Made by a program: the position numbers and the translations under genes. Below, piece by piece: positions 1 through 8,700 of a stretch of 18,421 bases of DNA. The notes beneath the pieces were generated by a model. The model saw only the letters and a list, made by a program, of their open reading frames with translations. It had not been told where the DNA came from and did not search any database. This DNA is from Cerioporus squamosus (Eukaryota > Basidiomycota > Agaricomycetes > Polyporales > Polyporaceae): positions 1-18,421 of the forward strand of contig JABYQS010000556.1 of the NCBI GenBank assembly GCA_022592435.1. The letters run 5' to 3'. Position 1 is the first letter of the stretch. Each line of letters opens with the position of its first letter.

Positions 1-547
1 CCGAGCTATGGCCACAGCAGAAGAAGGGAGACAGACACCGTGTCCGCAACGGTCAATCCCCACGGCCCGTCTCTTCCACACCTGCGCGCAACGACGCGCG
101 ATCAGGTGGAACGGTGGAGTTCGCAAAGCGGCGCACGACGTCTCTCAGGCCCGCACGCAGTTTAAGCCTGCGCCCCCGGGCTTTATGCGCGGTGTGAGTT
201 CCAAGCTGCTTTCCTGATTCCGTTTCGCATTGCCAGCATCGACTGAACATAGACACAGGCTGCCATATATAACACTATGAGAGTCTCTCACACCCTTCAA
301 CGACCCGGGCCCGAGGCAGCGCAACCACAGTGAGTACTGATGGTTCTTCGTTCGTTTCGCCCCAAGCAAATGAAGTGCATCTCCGCTCACAGGCTCGGAA
401 AGGAATATATGGGTGACCGTTTCATACCAGAAGAGCCGTCGCTCTGGACTGACCTCGTGGGCACGGATGCCGCGTCTCTGTCTACGCATACATCAGGAAA
501 CGTCGTTATTTGCTGTGCGGAGACAGGCGTCTCTGTGGCTCTATGGG

Positions 548-567
548 CTCTATCCGACTCTATCCGA
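548..567 (+). repeat. Tandem 10-bp repeat CTCTATCCGA x2
   Basis: CTCTATCCGA occurs twice back to back (548-557 and 558-567). It is flanked by imperfect copies: CTCTGTGG and CTCTATGGG before it, and GCTATCGGG after it, so about five degenerate units run from 531 to 576. The reverse complement of the core reappears at 765-794. Function unknown. Confidence 0.7.
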
Positions 568-750
568 GCTATCGGGAATCATTTTCCCGTCGGCAAGCTC
601 GAGCTCTGTGAACACATACTAGACTCTGGTACCGGAAGGGCAGAACAGCTCTTACCATGGAAATGCGATCATGATGGGGCAGTAGTCGGCCGTTAAGAAC
701 AGAACTATTGAGGTGGGATGGGGAGAGGGGAAGGGAGAGGGCTCGGACGT

Positions 751-824
751 GTCTCTGGACAGAGCCGGATAGAGGACAGCTGCTCCGGATAGAGCCAGGT
801 AGAGACAGGGCGCTCCGGGCAGAG
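751..824 (-). repeat. Degenerate CCGGATAGAG repeat, inverted relative to 548-567
   Basis: CCGGATAGAG occurs exactly at 765-774 and 785-794, and a related CCGGGCAGAG at 815-824, with GACAG-containing spacers that also resemble each other. Read on the minus strand the core is CTCTATCCGG, the same word as the tandem repeat at 548-567 but in the opposite orientation. It adjoins a G/A-rich block at 713-745. I know of no named element with this unit. Confidence 0.6.
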
Positions 825-1094
825 ACCGGCGGCTCGGTATGATGGGGGGGATCTCCATCGCGCTTGTCGCTCCGCCTAGCACCGCACAGCCGGGATAGCG
901 CAAAACGCGCTTTCCTGATGTAGGTCGTCGAATGTTGGGATGTATTTGTTCAAGACTTCATATACAGAGGCTCACGTCCGACGTATAGTTCTCGTTACGA
1001 TGTAGCGGAAGCTATCCTATCACCTTAGAACAACACACATAGATTGGTCGTGCGATCGGCCGTGGGTGGCGTCCGACGCCATTAGACATCAACG

Positions 1095-1127
1095 GCGGCA
1101 ACTGAGTACTGATCACTCAGTCGCCGC
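1095..1127. repeat. Inverted repeat / hairpin
   Basis: The arms GCGGCAACTGAGT (1095-1107) and ACTCAGTCGCCGC (1115-1127) pair over 13 positions with one mismatch around a 7-base loop. It lies in apparently non-coding DNA, 50-100 bases before a coding-like patch on the plus strand. It could form a stem-loop in RNA or be a dyad protein-binding site. There is no U-run to suggest a polymerase terminator. Confidence 0.6.
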
Positions 1128-1169
1128 TCGGTGGCCCGACGCGGGGCACCTCGAGGCTTACATCAAACA

Positions 1170-2048
1170 AGGATTGTTACGAGCACTGGCCTGCTGTGGC
1201 ACAGATGTACAGAGATAGTGGCCACTGGTGCCGTCAAGGATGTTTGAATATGCTGAGCCTCGTTTACCGGAAAACATCGATTTGCCACCTGAACTGCATC
1301 CTATGTGCCACCGAGTGTCCAGCTTGCCTATAAGACCACGCTCGTCAGCGGATGATGCGACCCACTTCCGCCGTGAAACTATCAACCCCAATGGACCGGA
1401 ACCTCCTGCTCAGCTACCAGCAAGCATGCGGGAGCGAAGCTCCCCCCGAGCGTCTCCCGACTGAAGCCCAAGGGTCGCCGAAGGTCGGGCATCATTTCTG
1501 GCTGCTGCGTAGGCCGGCAACAGTGAAGGAAGCTACGACGGTACGCCAACGCGTTATCATATCTACTGAAGCGCAGGACTTGGAGACTCATTTATCATTC
1601 TTGTCCAGGACGCACTGGAGTCGGAGTCCTGGTGCGAAGTCAGTGCTCGCGATGCGCTGGCCGACACCCCTATCAGACCAGCGCCCATGAGAATCCCCGA
1701 GGGAACACCAGCCGTGCGTGAATCAGTCTACGGCGTATGTGGACGTGGGTGGAACTCATCTTGTACCGGGCAGGTGCTCGCTTCGAAGAGTCGGAGCATT
1801 GGTGTCCACAGGCCGTCATTGCGCGATCTTTATCGCAAGGCTCGCAGGGCTTTGCGAAGTATGAAGCGTCGTTGGCAGTAGAAGCAACAATGGAAAGAGA
1901 GGGGAAGGAGGCGGCGATCGAAGGCCAGAACGACTCGAATAATCGAACGAAGGCTAGCGGTGGGCTGGTGGCGACAGTTTATGGCACAGTGAGGCAACGA
2001 TGCGCTGCTACTGAGTTCACAGTAGCTGGTACAATTACAGCGTGGTGA
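1170..2048 (+). other. Coding-like patch, possible uncharacterised or broken multi-exon gene
   Basis: Several plus-strand open stretches succeed one another in different frames with protein-like composition: 1240-1464 (starts MFEYAEPRLPENIDLPPEL), about 1577-1740 (contains FIILVQDALESESWCEV) and 1737-2048 (contains EESEHWCPQAVIARSL). Another frame at about 1172-1340 is unusually rich in Cys and His. Candidate splice signals exist, for example an acceptor before 1577 and GTATGT at 1736, but the implied introns are shorter than others in this window and I could not chain the pieces into one frame. It may be a real gene with unresolved introns, a gene carrying base-call errors, or a pseudogene. 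I recognise no family. Confidence 0.22.
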
Positions 2049-2207
2049 TAATAATACACAAATGGGTATCATGGATGCTACTACTACTGGACGAGACACG
2101 GACTCGGAGGAAACGGCGCTGGAAACGAAGCGCCTGCATCAGTATGAATGGATACGCTGATAGTGTCATAACCTATACTCACCTTACATGTAAGATGGTG
2201 GAGGGAG

Positions 2208-3562
2208 TTATGCACGGCGAGCTGCGGCGACCATGGCCAATCGCTGTAGACGATGCATAAAGACAAGGGGTCCTGCCCACATGTCGCGGACGAGCGGCAG
2301 AAGCACCGACTTGGCGGTGAACCTGCAGATCTGCCCGACCATGTATAGCGCAGCAGGCACTAGCTGCTTGAGATCGGCCACTTCAAGGTGGTGTCCGATG
2401 CTGATTGCCTTGGCTGCGGCAACTGTGTCGCTCTGCGTCTGGGCTTGGGCCTGTCTTTCCGACAAAAGCCGCCGCGCAACGCCACGCTTGATGATCCTGA
2501 GAGAGATTAGTGCGCGAAGACGATGACAGGGGAGATGAACTCACTCGACGACCTGCTCGACTTCTTTCTCCAGCTCGTCTGGACTGGGTATGGTCTCTTC
2601 TGTGAGGTGCTTGTCGATGTCGAGCCAGCAATCGACAAGTGGTATCAATCCATTCGTCGGATCTGTGGCTTGTCCAAAGACGTTGACAAAATCCGAGTCC
2701 AGCGAGTCCGCAGAGCAGACATCCGTCGCCGCTGACGTGCTCGTTCGCGCACTGTCCGAGACGCTGTCGGGGCGCCGCGACAAAAGACTCGCTAGGGGTG
2801 ATGAACTTGTCACAGCCTCGTCTTGAGCGTAGCGGCCGTAGGCTTCCGACAACTCCTGCGTCGAGCAACCCTCAATGTCGTGGTCCGAGTCGTCTAGAGT
2901 GTCGGGCTCTTCTGAACGCTACGCGAGGGATAACGCGTTAATTGATATGAAGATCACCCTGCAGTCAGAGCACGTACCTGGCATGATGTCGACTGCAGTT
3001 GGCGAACGAAGTCCCCGATCCTGTCGTAGTCTCCCTCGAACTTCCGGTTCAGAGCGCTGTGCTCCTTCACGCTCAATTTGATGGCGCCGTCATGTTCGAA
3101 ACCACCCTGTGGGGGTACGCGTATGCGCACCATGACATCGTTCTCAATCCAATGGAAGCAGTTCGAGAAATGGAATGGTGACAGTGGTCGGACGGGCTCG
3201 AGTCCTCTGGCGTGAGCGGTATTTGGGGCGATCGGTACGACCATGTCGGCAGTTATACCGCTCTCCGGATCTGGAGTGCGGAGGGTAGTACCGATAGGCC
3301 CGATGCTGTATCTGCACCACCGCATACCCGGCAGTGGGAGTTCACCAGGCTGAAGGTAGGTAAAGCTGAGTCAGATGCGACAGTGAGTAAGGAGAGAGCG
3401 GCGACGCACTAGGCCCAGCAGTGCAAGGTATGTCTTGTTCATCAATCCTCGGGCCTCGGTGAGTGTTTGTGGGTCGTCCAGACCGAGATCCTGCACCATC
3501 GCAACAGGATCGATACGAACGGCTGCATAGTACAGGCTAGAAGGGACGATTCGGACGACCAT
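2208..3562 (-). CDS. Hypothetical fungal protein, four exons, 395 aa
   Basis: Function not recognised. The frame stays open through four exons: 3562-3410, 3349-2978, 2918-2545 and 2496-2208, joined by GT-AG introns of 60, 59 and 48 nt. The start is the first ATG in the opening frame; only a GTG lies further upstream (3625). The first 175 residues look globular, with aromatic and charged strands such as FHFSNCFHWIENDVMVRIRV. The middle (about 176-260) is Ser/Asp/Glu-rich and probably disordered. The C-terminal third has an acidic helix, then a basic one (IIKRGVARRLLSERQAQAQ), then a hydrophobic stretch (LVPAALYMVGQICRFTAKSV) that could be an amphipathic or membrane-associated helix. No signal peptide is evident. 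It is divergent from the next gene across a purine-rich promoter region. The intact frame suggests an expressed gene. Confidence 0.72.
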
Positions 3563-3647
3563 GAAGAGATGGGAGTGGCGGCGATTTGGTACTCTGAGAA
3601 TCGAAGGAGGAGCCTGTTGAGGCACTACCGGTAATAGACAGTGAGCG

Positions 3648-3733
3648 GCACAGGGAGAGAATTAGGGGAGAGCGAGAAAGCGACTGAGAGGAGAGAAGGG
3701 AGGGAAACGGGGGAGAAGTGTGAGCGGGAGGCT
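3648..3733. promoter_or_regulatory. Polypurine tract in divergent promoter region
   Basis: About 85 bases on the plus strand are almost all G and A, with words such as GAGAGCGAGAAAG and GGGAGGGAAACGGGGGAG. The minus strand, read toward the unknown gene starting at 3562, is therefore CT-rich. CT-rich stretches upstream of start codons are common in fungal promoters. The tract sits between two divergently transcribed genes and may serve one or both. I see no clear TATA box beside it. Confidence 0.55.
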
Positions 3734-3891
3734 TACCCAGGTCCTCGAGTCGTCGCTGTGTATGTTTGCAATTGTTAGTCGAAGTGGGTGTCAGACGCTC
3801 ACCGTGTGTAACCGCGCTCTACGCACTGCCGCTGCCCACTTGAGCGCTGTTCTAGTGCCAGATGCTGTTCTCCCATTGATTTACAGGCACC

Positions 3892-5093
3892 ATGAAGCTG
3901 TTTCTGGTGCGGGTGACCGTCTGACAAAATAGATAAAGAGTCGCCTCAGGTTGACATACCATCGTCATCCCCCAACGGCCCTGCCCATGCTCTCGTCCTG
4001 GAAGTTTTTACCTGGCACTCCTTCAGATGCTCCTACTCGGGACGGCGGTTGCAGCTCCTGCAGTGATCCAGCGAAACGATGGTATCGACATAAGCCCTTC
4101 GCCAGCCACTACTTGGTCGGAGAAGTCGTCTCGTTGCACGAATCCGTGCACACGCCAATAGACGCAATTTTCAGGAGAGGGAACAAGGCTTTGCGTCCCA
4201 TCACGGGAGTTCTGAGCGGAGCGCCTCGACCTGCTGTCGTCACGCATAATCCCCGACGCATCCATCCGATAGGAAAGCAAAGACTTCCACCAATCACGGC
4301 TTATCTGCTCACGTCGTACCGGGGCATCCACTCATCCAAGCTTCTCCCCGCTATCCTCAAGGACCATTTTGCGATACCCATATCCCCCCACTGCGAGATC
4401 GAGTCCTGCGGATACCACGTACACACGTTACCAGAATGGCAGAAACCCAACAGATGGCTCATTGCCGTTCCTGTCACGTCCGGCGGGACTGTCTACGGTC
4501 CATGGGAATGGGAGAATGCGAGGGGAGTGGGCCAGAAGGATCTCTCCTTCAAGATAGGCGTCAATGACGAGGAGGAGCTGCGATCCATTTGCATCCAGAG
4601 GATGGATGTGTGGACGGAGTGGTGCGCGAAGGAAGAGTACGTGAAGAAATGCGCGGAGACATATCAGGTGAGCCTCGCTGCAATGCCAACGCCGATATCA
4701 AGCGTGATGATTGATACGGACGACAGATATTCATGGACAGAGAAGCATGGGAAGCCCGTATACGACAATTTCTGGTGAGTCGATCCCTGTCCAACTCTCA
4801 GGCTGCACGATACAGAATCCGATGCCTTCCCTAGCCTGACAGGATACACGAGATCGCTGGGGAGTATGACGCGCAGCAAGAGCCGCAATCTGAACATGGC
4901 GCTCCTGGAACGTCATCTGGAGAGTTCAGCTTCCCTGGGTTGGAACCCTTGCGGCACGTCATGAACACCATACTGGTACGTATGACCGGCTTGCACTGAC
5001 ATGATCGTAGGAACGAAGAACTTTGCATTGCAGGGCACGATCGCAGCAACCCAGCCCACGTCGGCCACTGGGGGCAGCACGGCGGGGGAGTGA
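3892..5093 (+). CDS. Hypothetical, probably secreted protein (N-terminus model uncertain)
   Basis: Function not recognised. My preferred model has six exons: 3892-3906, 4027-4124, 4175-4667, 4727-4774, 4835-4975 and 5034-5093, giving 284 aa. It begins MKLFLMLLLGTAVAAPAV, a textbook signal peptide with cleavage likely near AVA-AP, from an ATG with context CACCATGA. The introns are 120, 50, 59, 60 and 58 nt, all GT-AG and in phase, though the first two donors (GTGCGG, GTCGTC) are weak. The alternative is a single open frame from ATG 3987 to 4667, which would lack a signal peptide. The section 4300-4667 is clearly coding in either case (for example EWQKPNRWLIAVPV and MDVWTEWCAKEEYVKKC). Several Cys would suit an extracellular protein. 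The last exon is Thr/Ser/Gly-rich and probably flexible. Whether it is an enzyme or an effector-like protein cannot be told. Confidence 0.6.
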
Positions 5094-5758
5094 GCAGCGA
5101 GGTCATACCTCTCCGATCTTCCACGGTGAGTCGCAGACGACCACGGTCCAACAACAGTGTCGACTGATCAGTCAACAAACAGTGGGGACCACTCACATCT
5201 ATTTATGCTTTCGGGAAACCCGGGGGGTGCGCCTATGGTGAGTTCACCGAGTCGAGGAAATGTGGGAGAAGCTGATCTGAGGTTGAGCAGATCCTGCAAC
5301 TGGAGGATTCTCGTGTCCTCTTGTGCTTCCCATGTGAGCAGTGTCGCGGAGTACGGGGGCCTGTGCGGCGAGTGAGATCTTTCTCTAGCAGGCGATCTTC
5401 ATGAGACTTACGTGGCGAACCATTCGGAGGATCAAGTAGTGCTCGCAACCAAGGTGGTGTCGGACTACAGTAGTACCACCTGTAATTACATGTAGGTCAA
5501 GGCAAGAAACGTCTCAGTACGTGTTTGCAGGTTCTTGTGCTGTTAGAATCGTGGAAGCTTGAAGGCAACTTGCTTGAAGGAGATACTTGAGATCTTGCAA
5601 AATCTTCTGCTTATCGGTAATTGCCGACAAGGTGATCTCGATAGGCGCCCGTGTAAACCGGCCAGAAACAAACTTGACTCGCTTGAACGCTAACTCTGCT
5701 TGTCTTCTCCGCTCGTTCGACTTCCGCAATCGTGCTCCGAGGCTCTGTAGAGCCGTCA
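5094..5758. other. Intergenic region upstream of ELP1
   Basis: About 665 bases separate the preceding gene's stop from the ELP1 start. Short open frames on both strands show no convincing coding character. A perfect palindrome (5481-5490) and a 7-bp inverted repeat AGGTGGT/ACCACCT (5452-5458, 5475-5481) lie about 270-300 bases before the ELP1 ATG. I see no obvious TATA box, as is common for housekeeping genes. Confidence 0.5.
5481..5490. promoter_or_regulatory. Perfect palindrome TGTAATTACA upstream of ELP1
   Basis: TGTAATTACA equals its own reverse complement and contains TAATTA, the core favoured by homeodomain proteins. It lies about 270 bases upstream of the ELP1 start, next to the inverted repeat AGGTGGT/ACCACCT. 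A regulatory role is inference; a 10-bp palindrome can occur by chance. Confidence 0.3.
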
Positions 5759-8700
5759 ATGATGCGCAGCTTGACCTTATGGAAGCTCTCGAATGTGTCC
5801 CTCACTGAAGCAGAATTCTTATCATCAAGCGAGGCGTCCAGCCTGACGGCGGTGGCTGTGGATCTCGACCAAAATGCGATTTTACTAACGACTGAAAGCA
5901 AAGGCACTTCGCAAGACGGGCAGGCCCGTGTTACGATATGGCTTCTTGCTGAGGGGAGCATGTCCGATCACAGCGTAAGCTCCAATACCAATCGCAAGCT
6001 CTCATAGGCTGACTATCGTACTCAGGCCACGCCCGTCCCTGGTGACAGCTTTCCATACACCTACGATGGCTTCGAATAACCCATGGTCTGCGGGTCCATC
6101 GAAGAACCCTCCTTACGGTTCATGGTCTGATCCCGAAGTGCTTTCTCTTCACGTACTTCCAGTTAGTCGTACCCTGGTCGTCATCACTCGTGCGGGCGAC
6201 ATTACGACGGTCCCCTTGGATGAAGACCAACCCACTGTATGTTCAGTGACATCGGGAAGCCGGAAGGTATATGCTGATAGTAGCATCTTAGGCAGAGGTT
6301 GTCGGCTCTGTGGAAGGTGGCATTATGGGTGCAGCGTGGAGCCCAGACGATTCTCTTCTCGTCTTGGTCACAGGTTATTCTCGGCTCTTCCATAGCATAC
6401 AGCCCCCATTGACATGCGCTTTGTGTGCAGGAGAGGATAAGCTACTCGTGATGACGTCGACGTTCGACGTTCTCTCCGAGGGACCTCTTCACCCGTCTGA
6501 CTTTGGCGAAGGTTCGTCCGAGTCGCTCATTCATCCTCCTATACTGACTAGTCTGCGACAGATGCACCGATCAACGTTGGCTGGGGCGCAAAGCATACGC
6601 AGTTCCACGGCTCCTTGGGCAAGGCTGCTGCGACTTCTACGGTCCCTGCTGCAGCGATCGGAGCAAGCCCAGACGACGACGGTCACGTCCGCATCAGTTG
6701 GCGAGGAGACGGCGCCTACTTCACAGTCAGCGTGCTCGAGGGCGCGAACGAGGTGCATACGACTGCTTGCTTCCATCTTGTGCACTTATGAACCGCCGCG
6801 CAGACGGAAACAAGACCTCACCGCAAGGTCCGCGTATACTCTCGCGAAGCGGCGCTGCAGAGCACTGCGGAGCCTGTACCTGGCTTGGAGCACGCCTTAT
6901 CGTGGCGTCCCTCCGGTAACCTCATCGTCGGCACCCAACGTTTCGGCAACATCCCTGGGGAGTCGACTCAGAACTCCAATGGCGGATCTGGGTTGGGTCA
7001 AGGGCGCGATGGGCGACATGACATCGTATTTTTCGAACGGAACGGCCTACGCCATGGGGAGTTCATGCTGCGTGAATGGAATGCAGAGTCCGTGGTGGCA
7101 GGCGCGCAGCGCAAATGGGCATACCGCGTGCGCGAGGTTGGATGGAGCTCGGATTCAAACGTACTGAGTGTTTGGATAGAGCGAGATGATGGAGACGTCG
7201 GTACGTGTGACCTTGGACACGCATGTTTGGTGAGACTAACAGTATCTTAAGTGCAACTATGGACCACAGGGAACTATTATTGGTAAGATAGATTCAAAGG
7301 TGTCTATCGATATGCATTCATTTGGCAACAGGTACCTCAAGCAGGAGATTGTTGCTCCGATTGGGTCAGACGGCGCCCCAGGCCGCTTCACTACAGTCAA
7401 GTGGCACCCTGAGGACCCCCTTCGTATCATCCTGACGACTCACTGTGCGTATTCATGACCGGGCGGGGATGTCGCCATCGCTTATGACCTTGCTCTGCAG
7501 CGGAAGTCATCCAGCGCACATACGCGTGGGACACGCTAGCATCGCCCAGCAGACCGCCTGTGGATTCTGGTTCTGTGGCTGTTGTTGACGGCAGTACGTA
7601 GACCCCATGATCACCAGTTAGCTCACATGCCCACAATCCTATTCACAGCGAGCCTGCTTCTCACCCCGTTCCGGACACAGAACGTCCCTCCGCCCATGTC
7701 CTCGCACACACTTGCACTGCAAGTTCCCAACGTCTCTCTGCCATCCCTTCTTCGACGATCCCCCACTCCTATTCATGCCGCTTTCGCATCGCATAGCGAT
7801 GTGCTTGCAGCCTTGTGGGAGCCCGGGATCGTCGAAGTCTTCGATCTGAAGACGCGGCTGGGACCCGGTCGTGGAAAAGTTCTCGACCCTGCCTCTATCT
7901 GGTCCGGGGTCCTCGAAGGCGCTGGTTCACGGAGTTACCGTCAGGCTGTCTTCGACCAACACGATAGTCCCGAAGGCGGGATGCGTCTCGCCATCCTTGG
8001 TACCGACTCAAGCGGCGATGCCAAGGACGTCGTTTGCGTTCTGGATATTCAGGGGCAAGAGAGCAAGCAGACGGTTGTTTCGCTCCCGGCGCGGAACGGC
8101 AGACTCGTCGCGGGTCGGGGAGTCTTTTGGCAAAGTCTGACTGCTCAAGTCCACCAAGGTCAGTGGATCTACACTGTCGATCCTACCTATGTTGTAGCTG
8201 ACCTTCGTTGCAGTCGACCTTGAAAACAAGGCTGTCGCAGAAGTCGCTCGTTTCCCCGAGTTCTGCTTCTGGACAGCTCAGGCTTCCTCTAACGGCTCGC
8301 TGCTATACATCGGTCTGTCGCACTCAAGCAAGTTGCATGTCACGGACGGTCAAGCGACACGCACTCTCGCCACCAACGTCAACTCCTTCACCGCCACCCC
8401 CAGATTCTTGATCTATACCACTACGGCGCACGTCGCTCACTTTGCGCAGCTTTCAGAGTTGGCGAAAGTCCTCTCGACACCGGATGCACCATTGTCAGAG
8501 TTCGAAACCCGGCGTGTCGAGCGCGGCTCGAGGTCGTGACCGCTGTCCCGAGCACCATGAGTCTCGTGCTGCAGATGCCGAGAGGTAACCTCGAGACGAT
8601 CAATCCGCGCCCGCTGGTCATGGAGATCGTCAAGCAGGACATCGACAAGTCAGTCTTTCGATGCACATGCTATGATGTGTTTCAGCTGATCGGAAATTCG

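Larger units (their letters stand above)
1..1169. other. Stretch without a recognisable gene
   Basis: I see no protein family, tRNA or rRNA here. The longest open frame (340-696, +, about 118 codons) overlaps several others of similar size on both strands and resembles no family I know, so I treat it as chance. The stretch does hold short degenerate repeats (548-567 and 751-824), a purine-rich block around 713-745 and a hairpin at 1095-1127, which are listed separately. It may be intergenic DNA or a degraded element; the sequence alone does not decide. Confidence 0.5.

Noticed and set aside
340..696. 118-codon open frame on + as a gene
   Set aside because: It overlaps other frames of similar length on both strands, shows no family resemblance or splice partners, and runs through the repeat word at 548-567.
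6310..7167. 285-codon open frame on + as the real product
   Set aside because: It begins in the ELP1 frame but reads through introns at 6374 and 6512 and then in the wrong frame; the spliced model matches ELP1 far better.
7582..8223. 213-codon open frame on + as a separate gene
   Set aside because: Its tail is exon 10 of ELP1 (7649-8158); the first codons are the end of exon 9 plus intron, and the last are intron.
8531..8576. An intron from GT 8533 to AG 8574 to explain the ELP1 frame break
   Set aside because: It would remove the conserved VTAVPSTMSLVLQ segment and still leave the downstream MPRGNLE out of frame.
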